Shown: piece by piece, positions 6,243 to 14,283 of the stretch
Numbering within the stretch: position 1 is the stretch's first letter
How the letters are laid out: each line of letters opens with the position of its first letter
Assembly (NCBI GenBank): GCA_963626805.1
Contig: CAVFXS010000043.1
Location: 1-28,569, forward strand
Direction of reading: 5' to 3'
DNA from: CAG-632 sp963626805
Lineage (GTDB): Bacteria; Bacillota; Clostridia; Lachnospirales; Lachnospiraceae
DNA length: 28,569 nucleotides
The notes under the pieces: model-generated
The model's input: only the letters and a program-made list of their open reading frames with translations
The model's database searches: none
What the model was told of the DNA's origin: nothing
Program-made: the position numbers and the translations under genes

Positions 6243-8234
6243 TTGGCTAAAAATAAAGTAACAATACAACAGATTGCTGACATGGCCGGAACGTCGATTG
6301 CAACGGTATCGCATGTGATAAACCGGACCCGCTATGTGCGACCGGAGCTGGCAGAAAAGGTAGAACGGATTATTGAGGAGACCGGCTATGCCGCCAAGCT
6401 GTCAGAAAAAGAACGAAAGCTGCGTACCGGAAAATCTTCTATGATCGTTGCAATCTTTCCGAATATCAGCAGTCCGATTTATCAGAACATAGTCGGTTAT
6501 CTGCAGGAGCTGATCACATCTCAGGGATATCGGTTCTATGTATCGGTGACCGGTGATGATAAAGAGGAAGAGGAGCAGGTACTGGAGGGACTGATTTCCG
6601 AGCGGAAGGTGGCCGGTATCCTGCTGGCACCGGTCAGTGATGCCGTAGAGGATTATAAGAATCTGATCCATTCCGGAATCCCGTTTGTATGCATGGAGCG
6701 GAATCTGAGCGGAACCGGAATCGATGCGGTTGAGTTTCGGGATCGGGAAGGAATGTTTGCCGGAACGGATTACCTGCTGCAATGCGGACACCGAAATATT
6801 CTGCTGCTGCGGGAATCCTCGTCAAGCACCACGCGGGAGGAACGGACCAGAGGGTTTCTAAAAGCACTGGAACGACATAATATTGGCGTCAATGATGCCA
6901 ATATTGAGGAAGTAAATATTGATAATGAAGAAAAAGGCAGGCTGATGATTCAGCGTGCCTTAAACCGCATTATGCCGACGGCAGTGATCGCAGGAGGTAA
7001 TCGGATCACCAGCTATCTGATGAAAACGGTTCAGGATCTGGGGATTGAATGTCCGGAGGAGCTGTCGATCATTGGATTTGGAGATGATAGCTGGAGCGGG
7101 TTAATGAATCCGCCGTTGACGGTTCTGAAACGGGATGTGCAGGGACTGTGCCAACGGGCGGCTGCGATTTTGTTTGAGAAGATTAACACGGGAAAGGTAA
7201 TCACGGACGATTGCTATGCGGGAATTGAGCTGATCATAAGGAAGTCTACGAAGATGCTGGAGAACGGACCGTTTGGAGAGCTGGCAGCGTCTCCGGAGAG
7301 TATTGCATTGACGAATCAGGAGAAGACGCAGCTGCGGAACGGCCATTACCGGGTGGCAATCTCCTTTCACTATACGGGGACTGCATGGACAGAGCTGCAT
7401 GAGAAGGGAATCCGGGATGAGCTGGAGCGTTACGGAATCGATATTGTATCGGTTATGGATGCCCATTTTGATCCGAAGCTGCAGAATGCACAGCTAGAGG
7501 GTATACGGTTACAGAAGCCGGATGCGGTGATCGCGATACCGGCAGATGATAAGGAGACGGCAGAGAAGTTTCAGGAACTGTCAGAGGTGACTAGGCTGGT
7601 ATTCTTAAGTAATGTCCCGGAACAGTTAAGCAAGAACCGGTATGTTTCCTGCGTGTCCGTCAATGAATGGGAGAACGGTACCAATGCCGGACGTCTGATG
7701 GGTGAATATTTCAAGGGAAAGCCGGAAGCAAAGGTCGGGATTATCTATCACGGTGCGACCTTTGCGGCAACCAGAACGAGAGATCTGGCGGCGAGAAAGA
7801 TCCTGCAGGAACAGTTTGAAAACGTGGAGATCGTATCCGTAAAGAGCTTTGTGCAGATTGAGAATGCCTATCAGGTCTGCAAGGAGATGATCGAAACCTA
7901 TCCGCAGATCGAGGCACTCTACGTCAGCTGGGATCAGCCGGCACTGATGGCAATCCGGGCATTAAAAGAGCTGAACCGGAAGGATATTGCGGTATTTACA
8001 ACCGATCTGGATAAAGAGATCGCTTATTGCATGGAAGAAGGAATTGTGCGTGGATTAAGTACGCAGCGCCCGTATGAGCAGGGGCAGACAGCGGCATTGG
8101 TAGCAGTAAAATCTTTAGTCAGTGATGATGTGCCGAAATATGTGGGCGTTCAGCCGTATGTTGTGGAGGAGAAGCAGCTGCGGAGAGCCTGGAAGGATAT
8201 CTTCCATGAACCGATGCCGGAGCGTTTGAAATAA
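6243..8234 (+). CDS. LacI-family regulator with two periplasmic-binding-protein-like domains
   Basis: A 663-residue cytoplasmic regulator, about twice the usual 330-350 residues of LacI proteins. A LacI helix-turn-helix is at residues 5-25 (VTIQQIADMAGTSIATVSHVIN), with the hinge near 45-60. A first sugar-binding domain spans about 65-340 (SMIVAIFPNISSPIYQNIV, then IIGFGDDSWSGLMNPPLTV, typical of the LacI/GalR core). A second, ribose-binding-protein-like domain spans about 365-645 (YRVAISFHYTGTAWTEL, then PDAVIAIPADD, GIIYHGATFAATRTR, EALYVSWDQPAL). The start is TTG at 6243: it has GGAAGGAG (6227-6234) at the right distance, and the family N-terminus (AKNKVTIQQIA) begins there. The open frame extends to an ATG at 6219 that overlaps the ribosome site. 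No sugar transport or catabolic genes are adjacent; the only obvious partner is divergent hcp. Confidence 0.88.
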   Translation: MAKNKVTIQQIADMAGTSIATVSHVINRTRYVRPELAEKVERIIEETGYAAKLSEKERKLRTGKSSMIVAIFPNISSPIYQNIVGYLQELITSQGYRFYVSVTGDDKEEEEQVLEGLISERKVAGILLAPVSDAVEDYKNLIHSGIPFVCMERNLSGTGIDAVEFRDREGMFAGTDYLLQCGHRNILLLRESSSSTTREERTRGFLKALERHNIGVNDANIEEVNIDNEEKGRLMIQRALNRIMPTAVIAGGNRITSYLMKTVQDLGIECPEELSIIGFGDDSWSGLMNPPLTVLKRDVQGLCQRAAAILFEKINTGKVITDDCYAGIELIIRKSTKMLENGPFGELAASPESIALTNQEKTQLRNGHYRVAISFHYTGTAWTELHEKGIRDELERYGIDIVSVMDAHFDPKLQNAQLEGIRLQKPDAVIAIPADDKETAEKFQELSEVTRLVFLSNVPEQLSKNRYVSCVSVNEWENGTNAGRLMGEYFKGKPEAKVGIIYHGATFAATRTRDLAARKILQEQFENVEIVSVKSFVQIENAYQVCKEMIETYPQIEALYVSWDQPALMAIRALKELNRKDIAVFTTDLDKEIAYCMEEGIVRGLSTQRPYEQGQTAALVAVKSLVSDDVPKYVGVQPYVVEEKQLRRAWKDIFHEPMPERLK

Positions 8235-8292
8235 ACATCCGGGAGTAGCGTGTCAGGATATGCTCGATCAATTTTTTTAAATTTAAAATAAG

Positions 8293-8322
8293 GAAGAGCC
8301 AGGAACAATGTCCTGGCTCTTC
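8293..8322. terminator. Strong hairpin, probable bidirectional terminator
   Basis: GAAGAGCCAGGA (8293-8304), loop ACAATG, TCCTGGCTCTTC (8311-8322): a perfect 12-bp stem. The downstream tract is AT-rich rather than a pure T run on either strand. It separates the LacI-type gene from the convergent small-protein operon. The 128 bases from 8323 to 8450 contain only a small hairpin (GATTCA/TGAATC near 8343-8359) and A-rich sequence. Confidence 0.75.
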
Positions 8323-8449
8323 GAAAATGAGGGGGGAGAGAGGATTCAATATATGAATCTTACGAGTATTAATATACAAATAAAATGTGTACAATCTGTG
8401 TCGTCAAAATAAAAAAAATAAAAACTGTTTGTGAAATAATTGGAATGTA

Positions 8450-8763
8450 TTAATATTCTTCTTTATCTACCTGAATCGTAACAGAACTATCCGGAGCTGC
8501 CGGTTCATAAGAGTAATAGGACCTATCTGTCTGTTCACTAAAGGAAATATCAGTTGTATCTATAACTTCGGTAGATTCTTCTCGTATAATTTGGATGCTT
8601 GAAGTGGCAGCATCAGATCCAAAGTTTTCGTAATCGTAGATAGCATTTGGAGTTGCTGATGCATTTGTAGTTTCTTCTGGTTTCACATGACAACCAGATA
8701 TAAGAGATGTTAATAAAAAAATGAAAAAATACTAATTATAAAATATCGAATTTTTTGTTCCAT
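8450..8763 (-). pseudogene. Small lipoprotein with a frameshift in its signal peptide
   Basis: Reading from an ATG at 8763, which follows AGGAGGGG, the frame gives MEQKIRYFIISIFSFF and then stops. The downstream frame supplies LLTSLISGC, a proper lipobox, followed by HVKPEETTNASATPNAIYDYENFGSD and an acidic, Ser/Thr-rich tail to the stop at 8450. The two halves would join perfectly if the homopolymer at 8715-8721 (seven A on the + strand) had one more base. The intact product would be about 104 residues, lipid-anchored outside the membrane. The shift could be a sequencing error, a disabled gene, or slippage-based on/off switching. The tail matches no family I recognise. It follows the gene at 8782-9159 by 18 bp, so they form an operon. 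Confidence 0.6.
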
Positions 8764-8781
8764 AAGTAGCCCCTCCTGCCA

Positions 8782-9159
8782 TTACTGATAGGTTCCATTA
8801 CCATAGCAATAACTGACATAGGCACTACCTGATGTTATTTGAGCGACGTGGGAACCATTTAGTGGTATACCATATGCAAATGTAATATCATGTCGAATTG
8901 TATATGAATATACATTGTCAATTAAAACTCGATACCCTAAACTGATAGATTTACTTGTGACTCTTGCAGTTGCTGGTGGAGCATCAATTACATAACAGAT
9001 AATTGTTGTATCGACCTCCGTTTGGGTCCACAATATATTTTGAGAAGAAAAGGAGTCGACAGTAGATTGTGGTTCAGCATACGTAGTGTTTGGAACAACA
9101 GATAAAATCAGACAAAAAGTATAAAATAAGGTTGTTAATAGTTTGATCGTTTTTTTCAT
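8782..9159 (-). CDS. Small secreted protein of unknown function
   Basis: A 125-residue protein with a clear Sec signal peptide: MKKTIKLLTTLFYTFCLILSVV is positively charged and then hydrophobic, with likely cleavage after TTYA (near residue 29). The mature part is Ser/Thr/Tyr-rich with alternating hydrophobic residues (TIICYVIDAPPATARVTSKS, then YRVLIDNVYSYTIRHDI) and suggests a small beta-sheet domain. Two Cys (CYVI and SYCYGNG) remain in the mature part. The start MKK at 9159 fits GAAGG six bases upstream better than the ATG at 9165. Its own promoter is at 9196-9224. The AT-rich composition compared with its neighbours suggests acquisition by transfer. No family recognised. Confidence 0.7.
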   Translation of the reverse strand: MKKTIKLLTTLFYTFCLILSVVPNTTYAEPQSTVDSFSSQNILWTQTEVDTTIICYVIDAPPATARVTSKSISLGYRVLIDNVYSYTIRHDITFAYGIPLNGSHVAQITSGSAYVSYCYGNGTYQ

Positions 9160-9195
9160 AGGCATCCTTCAAAAATAAATTAATTTTACAATATT

Positions 9196-9224
9196 AGTAT
9201 ATATCAAAAAATACATAGGGTCAA
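9196..9224 (-). promoter_or_regulatory. Promoter of the small exported-protein operon
   Basis: On the reverse strand: TTGACC (9219-9224), 17-bp spacer, TATACT (9196-9201). Both hexamers differ from consensus by one base. Confidence 0.82.
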
Positions 9225-9308
9225 GAAAAAATAGAGGATAAAAAATTGTTTATGAATGGTATAAAATGTGGTATCCTTATAAAATAGTGTGATTTACAGG
9301 AGGTAAGT

Positions 9309-10709
9309 ATGGAAAAGAAACGAAATTCATTTACAGGGTCGCTGGGGTTTGTTCTGGCGGCAGCAGGGAGCGCAGTTGGTTTAGGTAATATATGGAGATT
9401 TCCATATCTGGCAGCAAAGGATGGCGGTGGATTATTCCTTGTTATTTATATAGTGCTGGCATTGACCTTTGGATTTGCATTGCTGACAACTGAGATCTCA
9501 ATCGGGCGAATGACGAAGCAGAGTCCGCTGACCGCTTATAGCAAGGTTAAGAAGGGCTGGGGCTTTATGGGCGTAATAGCATGTCTGGTTCCCATGATTA
9601 TCATGCCATATTACTGTGTAATTGGTGGCTGGATTATAAAATATCTGGCTGCTTTCCTGACCGGAGAAGGGATAACAACTTCCCAGGATGGGTATTTTAC
9701 AAACTTTATTACAGGAGATATACAGCCCATCGTATTTACAATTATTTTCCTTTTTGCAACGGCATTTATTGTTTTTCGTGGTGTTGAAAAAGGAATCGAA
9801 TCATTTTCGAAAATTATTATGCCACTGCTGATCGTGTTGGTACTGGCAATAGCTATTTTTTCTGTCACCATGAAGTATACAGATGCAGAAGGAGTAACCA
9901 GAACCGGTCTGGAAGGCTTGAAAATTTATCTGGTGCCGAATCTGGAAGGCTTGACGGTAAAGCATTTCTTTTCAGTACTATTAGATGCAATGGGGCAGTT
10001 GTTTTTTAGCTTGAGTGTTGCCATGGGTATTATGGTTGCATATGGTTCTTATGTAAGAGATGATTCCAATCTGGTAAGCTCTATTAACCAGATTGAAATT
10101 TTTGATACAGCGGTTGCAGTTCTGGCAGGTGTTATGATTATCCCGGCCGTATATACATTTATGGGCACAGAGGGGATGGAAGCATCCGGTCCGAGCCTGA
10201 TGTTTATTTCCCTGCCGAAGGTATTCCATGCTATGGGTGGTGCAGGTATTGTAGTTGGCTGTCTGTTTTTTGCGATGGTATTGTTCGCAGCAATCACCAG
10301 TTCCGTATCGATCATGGAGGCAATTGTTGCCAGTTTGATGGATAAGTTCCATATATCCAGAACGAAGGCTACAGCAATCGAAACAGTGATTGCGTTGGTA
10401 GGCGGAATTATTGTCTGTCTGGGCTATAATAAGCTTTATTTTGATATTACATTGCCGAATGGAGCGCATGCACAGGTGCTGGATGTCATGGATTATCTCA
10501 GTAATAATATTCTGATGCCGATTGTTGCAATTGGAACCTGTATTTTGATTGGCTGGATAGCGAAGCCAAAGACAGTGATTGATGAAGTGGAGAAGAGTGG
10601 ACATAAGTTCAGCAGAAAGCATTTGTATATTGTGATGGTCAAGGTGATTGCACCGATTTTGCTGGCTATTTTATTCCTGAAGTCATTAGGTATTCTGACT
10701 GCGATCTAG
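9309..10709 (+). CDS. Sodium-dependent transporter of the NSS (SNF) family
   Basis: A 466-residue integral membrane protein with about 11-12 membrane segments that imports an amino acid or related compound with sodium. The family signature lies at residues 15-33 (FVLAAAGSAVGLGNIWRFPY), where the unwound first helix binds sodium and substrate. FALLTTEISIGRM (TM2) and IMPYYCVIGGWIIKYL (TM3) follow; the Tyr in YYCVIGGW corresponds to the conserved gate residue of LeuT. FFSLSVAMGIMVAYGSYV is the TM6 region. The start at 9309 follows AGGAGGT. Bacterial members (LeuT, MhsT, TnaT) carry hydrophobic or aromatic amino acids, but the substrate here cannot be read from sequence. It is separated by a hairpin from the aminotransferase gene, which may act on related metabolites. 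Confidence 0.94.
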   Translation: MEKKRNSFTGSLGFVLAAAGSAVGLGNIWRFPYLAAKDGGGLFLVIYIVLALTFGFALLTTEISIGRMTKQSPLTAYSKVKKGWGFMGVIACLVPMIIMPYYCVIGGWIIKYLAAFLTGEGITTSQDGYFTNFITGDIQPIVFTIIFLFATAFIVFRGVEKGIESFSKIIMPLLIVLVLAIAIFSVTMKYTDAEGVTRTGLEGLKIYLVPNLEGLTVKHFFSVLLDAMGQLFFSLSVAMGIMVAYGSYVRDDSNLVSSINQIEIFDTAVAVLAGVMIIPAVYTFMGTEGMEASGPSLMFISLPKVFHAMGGAGIVVGCLFFAMVLFAAITSSVSIMEAIVASLMDKFHISRTKATAIETVIALVGGIIVCLGYNKLYFDITLPNGAHAQVLDVMDYLSNNILMPIVAIGTCILIGWIAKPKTVIDEVEKSGHKFSRKHLYIVMVKVIAPILLAILFLKSLGILTAI

Positions 10710-10714
10710 AAACA

Positions 10715-10747
10715 AAAGTGCGACATCTGCAAGGATTGTCGCACTTT
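10715..10747 (+). terminator. Hairpin terminator after the NSS transporter
   Basis: AAAGTGCGACA (10715-10725) pairs perfectly with TGTCGCACTTT (10737-10747), loop of 11. No long T tract follows, so read-through into the next gene is possible. Confidence 0.75.
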
Positions 10748-10800
10748 GTAAATTATGAAGATATAACTATTTAAAACATTGTGAGAAAGGCGTGAAAAAA

Positions 10801-12003
10801 ATGGAAAATAAGGAATGTATGGAACGGGCGGAGCAGGTGGTATTGCATACATATAATCGATATCCGATTGTACTGGATCATGGTGAGGGCGTATACCTGT
10901 ATGATCTTGACGGAAAGGAATATCTGGATTTCGGAGCCGGAATTGCCGTCAATGCATTGGGGTACAGTAATCAGGAGCATAAGAATTCCATTCATGCACA
11001 GGCAGAGAAGCTGTTACAGACATCCAATCTCTTCTATAATGAACCGGCAATGGAAGCCGGGGAGAAGCTGTTAAAGGCGACCGGACTGGATAAGGTGTTC
11101 TTTACCAACAGTGGCGCAGAAGCCATGGAAGGGGCAATTAAGGCTGCACGTAAATATGCATATACAAAGGATGGAACAACCAATCATGAGATCATAGCCA
11201 TGAATCATTCCTTCCATGGCCGGACCATGGGTGCATTATCTGTAACCGGCAATGTGCATTACAGAGAGGCATTTGAACCGTTGATCGCTGGAATCCGGTT
11301 TGCAGACTATAATAATTATAATAGCGTACTGGATCAGGTAACTGATAAGACCTGTGCAATCATCCTTGAAACCGTTCAGGGAGAGGGTGGAATCTATCCG
11401 GCAGATCCGGAGTTTTTAAAGAAAATTCGAGCATTATGTGATGAACGGGATATTCTGTTGATCCTGGATGAGATTCAGTGCGGTATGGGGCGAACCGGCT
11501 ATATGTATGCATGGCAGACATATGATGTGAAGCCGGATATTATGACGACTGCCAAGGCACTGGGCTGTGGTGTGCCGATCGGCGCCTTTGTACTGAATAA
11601 AAAGGTAGCAAAGGCATCTCTGGTAGCCGGAGATCACGGAACTACATATGGAGGAAATCCGTTTGTATGTGCAGTCGCCAGCAAGGTGTTTGATATATTT
11701 GAGGAGGAACATATTCTGGAGCATGTGCGGGCAATCACGCCATATCTGGAGAAAACGCTGGATGCAATTGTGGCAGACTATGGTTTCCTGGAGACCAGAC
11801 GCGGCATGGGTCTGATGCAGGGCATTGTAGTCAGTGGCGGACATAAGCCGATCGAGATTATCAATCAGGCACTGGAAAATGGGCTGGTTTTAATGTCTGC
11901 GGGCAGTGATGTATTACGGTTTGTTCCGCCGCTTGTAATTACAGAGCCGGATATTGATGAAATGGCAGTGCGGTTAAGAAAGAGTCTGGATGCACTGAAA
12001 TAG
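10801..12003 (+). CDS. argD: Acetylornithine-type aminotransferase (class III, PLP)
   Basis: A 400-residue class III aminotransferase. ArgD converts N-acetylglutamate semialdehyde and glutamate to N-acetylornithine and 2-oxoglutarate in arginine synthesis. Signs are DLDGKEYLDFGAGIAV near residue 36, FTNSGAEAMEGAIKAARKYA near 103, SFHGRTMGALSVTG near 138, the PLP-binding Asp in LLILDEIQCGMGRTG near 220-235, and the PLP lysine K252 in MTTAKALGCGVPIGAF. The closest fit is ArgD, but related ornithine or GABA aminotransferases share all these motifs. No other arginine gene is near. The ATG at 10801 is chosen because AAAGG at 10786-10790 is too close to the in-frame GTG at 10792. The aldo/keto reductase follows after 23 bp and is probably cotranscribed. 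Confidence 0.85.
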   Translation: MENKECMERAEQVVLHTYNRYPIVLDHGEGVYLYDLDGKEYLDFGAGIAVNALGYSNQEHKNSIHAQAEKLLQTSNLFYNEPAMEAGEKLLKATGLDKVFFTNSGAEAMEGAIKAARKYAYTKDGTTNHEIIAMNHSFHGRTMGALSVTGNVHYREAFEPLIAGIRFADYNNYNSVLDQVTDKTCAIILETVQGEGGIYPADPEFLKKIRALCDERDILLILDEIQCGMGRTGYMYAWQTYDVKPDIMTTAKALGCGVPIGAFVLNKKVAKASLVAGDHGTTYGGNPFVCAVASKVFDIFEEEHILEHVRAITPYLEKTLDAIVADYGFLETRRGMGLMQGIVVSGGHKPIEIINQALENGLVLMSAGSDVLRFVPPLVITEPDIDEMAVRLRKSLDALK

Positions 12004-12026
12004 AAAAGTATGGAGGCTGATAGAAG

Positions 12027-13166
12027 ATGATAATGGGGTCAAAAAAGCTTGGATTTGGATTAATGCGTTTGCCGTCATTGGATCCGGATGATCCATCAAA
12101 GATCGATCTGGAACTGACGAAGAAGATGGTAGACATATTTATCGAACGTGGATTTACATATTTTGATACCGCATGGATGTATTGCGGATTTAAGAGTGAG
12201 GATGCCACGAAGGAGGTTCTGGTAGATCGTTATCCAAGGGATTGTTATACGCTGGCGACGAAGCTTCATGCAGGATTCTTAAAGACAAAGGAGGATCGGG
12301 ATCGGATATTTGAGGAACAGCGGAGAAAGACCGGTGTTACTTATTTTGATTATTATCTGCTCCATGATGTGGGACAGGATCATTATGAGGTCTATAAGAA
12401 GCTGGATTGCTTTGCGTGGATTCAGGAGAAGAAGAGACAGGGGCTGGTAAAGCACATCGGATTTTCCTTCCATGATAATGCCGAGCTGCTGGACCAGGTG
12501 CTGACAGAGCATCCGGAGATGGAATTTGTCCAGCTGCAGATCAATTATCTGGACTGGGACAGCGAGGGAATCCAGTCGCGGAAGTGCTACGAGGTAGCAG
12601 TGAAACATAAGAAGCCTGTGATCGTTATGGAGCCGGTCAAGGGTGGGACTCTGGCAAAGGTGCCGGATGATGTAGAGAAACTGTTCAAGAGCTATCATCC
12701 GGATATGTCGATCCCATCCTGGGCAGTCCGGTTTGCAGCAAGTCTGGATCATGTCGTTATGGTTCTGAGTGGTATGAGTAATATGGAACAGTTGTTAGAT
12801 AATACCGATTACATGACGGATTTTCAGCCATTAAATGAGGAAGAGCAGAAATTAGTCCGGCAGGCAACGGATATGATCAATTCCAATATCGTGATTCCGT
12901 GTACCGGCTGCTCCTACTGTACGGATGGCTGTCCGAAGAAGATCGCGATTCCGAAATATTTCTCCTTATATAATGCAGATATGCAGGAAGTGAAAGAGAA
13001 GGGCTGGACGCCACAGGGCGAATATTATGACCGGTTGACGAAGCTGTTTGGAAAGGCGAGCGACTGCGTTGCCTGTGGTCAGTGTGAGCGTGCATGCCCG
13101 CAGCATCTGCCGATTATCGAGCATCTGAAAGAGGTTGCGACTCATTTTGAGGGCATAAATGCGTAG
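12027..13166 (+). CDS. Aldo/keto reductase with a C-terminal two-[4Fe-4S] ferredoxin domain
   Basis: A 379-residue cytoplasmic oxidoreductase. Residues 1-260 are an aldo/keto reductase barrel: LGFGLMRLP at the start, the catalytic Asp in YFDTAWMY with its Tyr, the Lys in LATKLHAG, and the His in DYYLLHDVG. The C-terminal 90 residues carry two four-Cys motifs: CTGCSYCTDGC followed by P near residue 291, and CVACGQCERAC followed by P near residue 349. These are ligands for two [4Fe-4S] clusters. This fused form is common in anaerobic Clostridia and is thought to link NAD(P)H-dependent reduction with ferredoxin-like electron transfer, though the substrate is generally unknown. The start at 12027 follows GGAGG (12012-12016). 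It lies directly downstream of the aminotransferase and before the ATP synthase promoter. Confidence 0.92.
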   Translation: MIMGSKKLGFGLMRLPSLDPDDPSKIDLELTKKMVDIFIERGFTYFDTAWMYCGFKSEDATKEVLVDRYPRDCYTLATKLHAGFLKTKEDRDRIFEEQRRKTGVTYFDYYLLHDVGQDHYEVYKKLDCFAWIQEKKRQGLVKHIGFSFHDNAELLDQVLTEHPEMEFVQLQINYLDWDSEGIQSRKCYEVAVKHKKPVIVMEPVKGGTLAKVPDDVEKLFKSYHPDMSIPSWAVRFAASLDHVVMVLSGMSNMEQLLDNTDYMTDFQPLNEEEQKLVRQATDMINSNIVIPCTGCSYCTDGCPKKIAIPKYFSLYNADMQEVKEKGWTPQGEYYDRLTKLFGKASDCVACGQCERACPQHLPIIEHLKEVATHFEGINA

Positions 13167-13217
13167 CTGGATAGAAAAATAATAAAAATTTAACAAAAAT
13201 TTAATAAAAACAAAAAC

Positions 13218-13245
13218 TTGCAAAAAAATGCAAGGAGTGTATACT
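13218..13245 (+). promoter_or_regulatory. Promoter of the ATP synthase operon
   Basis: TTGCAA (13218-13223), 16-bp spacer, TATACT (13240-13245), 33 bp before atpB. CTTGCA/TGCAAG around the -35 can form a small hairpin in DNA. The AT-rich tract 13180-13217 upstream could act as an UP element. Confidence 0.65.
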
Positions 13246-13278
13246 ACAAGTGAAAATTCAATAAAGGAGATGAAGCTT

Positions 13279-13965
13279 ATGGACAAGATAGCAGATCGGC
13301 TGTTGGAAGAACTGAACTGTGATACCATGTTCACGATTCCTATCTTCGGCGGGATTGGCGTATCGGAATCTGTCGTGGTCACATGGATCATTATGGCAGT
13401 TATGATTCTGACCGCGTTTATTCTGACCAGGAATCTGAAGATTACGCACATCAGTAAACGACAGGCTGTTGCTGAATTCATTGTCACGAAGCTGACCGAT
13501 ATGTGTGAGGAGATGGTAGGCCCTAAGGGGAAGCAGTATACCGAGTATCTGGTGACTGTACTTCTTTACATAGGAATCGCCAATATCATCGGTCTCTTTG
13601 GATTTAAGTCCCCGACAAAAGATCTGTGCGTAACGGTTGCTTTGGCATTGATGAGTATTGTCTTGATTGAATTCGCAGGTATATACCAGAATGGTATTAA
13701 GAAATGGCTGCACAAGTTTACTGAGCCAATCTGGATCGTCACACCGATTAATATTTTGGAAATTGTTACCAAACCATTGTCGTTGTGTATGCGTCTGTTT
13801 GGTAACGTATTAGGTTCGTTTGTTATTATGGAGCTGCTGAAAATGGTGGTTCCGGTTGTGGTTCCGGCAGTGTTCTGTCTGTACTTTGATGTATTTGACG
13901 GATTATTGCAGGCATATGTATTTGTGTTCCTGACTTCATTATATATCAAAGAAGCGGTGGAATAG
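13279..13965 (+). CDS. atpB: ATP synthase F0 subunit a
   Basis: A 228-residue membrane protein that forms the ion half-channels beside the c-ring of F1F0 ATP synthase. The essential arginine is in LSLCMRLFGNVLGSF, followed by a hydrophobic hairpin and the C-terminal helix GLLQAYVFVFLTSLYIKEAVE, a standard a-subunit ending. Five membrane helices can be recognised. The ATG at 13279 is chosen because AAAGGAG (13263-13269) is well spaced; upstream in-frame GTG/ATG codons overlap the promoter or the ribosome site. It is the first gene of the operon. There is no atpI in front, unlike in many Bacilli. Confidence 0.95.
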   Translation: MDKIADRLLEELNCDTMFTIPIFGGIGVSESVVVTWIIMAVMILTAFILTRNLKITHISKRQAVAEFIVTKLTDMCEEMVGPKGKQYTEYLVTVLLYIGIANIIGLFGFKSPTKDLCVTVALALMSIVLIEFAGIYQNGIKKWLHKFTEPIWIVTPINILEIVTKPLSLCMRLFGNVLGSFVIMELLKMVVPVVVPAVFCLYFDVFDGLLQAYVFVFLTSLYIKEAVE

Positions 13966-14036
13966 AAGATATGTCGGAATGACAGGGATCACAGTTGATG
14001 ACTTATAGGAATGAAGAAAGAAAAGGAGAATGAGTT

Positions 14037-14261
14037 ATGAATAGTATAATAGCAATTGGTGCAGGTATTGCAGTAGTAGGAGCATTAGGAGCAGGTATTG
14101 GTATCGGTATTGCAACCGGTAAGGCAACAGAAGCAATTGCCAGACAGCCGGAGGCAGAGAGTAAGATCAACAAGGCCCTGATTCTTGGTTGTGCACTGGC
14201 AGAGGCAACTGCAATTTATGGTTTCGTTATTGGTTTGTTGATTATCATGATGTTAAAGTAA
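14037..14261 (+). CDS. atpE: ATP synthase F0 subunit c
   Basis: A 74-residue hairpin of two membrane helices joined by the polar loop ARQPEA (35-40), which touches the F1 rotor. The ion-carrying carboxylate is E56 in LAEATAIYGFV. Compared with Na+-binding c subunits such as that of Ilyobacter (Gln32, Glu65, Ser66), the Gln position is I23 and the Ser position is A57, so the sodium ligands are missing and proton coupling is the better guess. The Gly-rich first helix (GAGIGIGIATG) is normal for tight ring packing. It lies 71 bp after atpB and 22 bp before atpF, with its own good ribosome site. Confidence 0.95.
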   Translation: MNSIIAIGAGIAVVGALGAGIGIGIATGKATEAIARQPEAESKINKALILGCALAEATAIYGFVIGLLIIMMLK

Positions 14262-14283
14262 TTCAGAAAGGCAGGGTGGTAAC

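Noticed and set aside
9981..10622. Reverse-strand open frame of 213 codons opposite the NSS transporter
   Set aside because: His/Asn/Cys-rich composition typical of antisense to a membrane protein; no start signals.
14037..14261. Sodium-translocating ATP synthase
   Set aside because: The Gln and Ser ligands of known Na+ c subunits are replaced by Ile and Ala.
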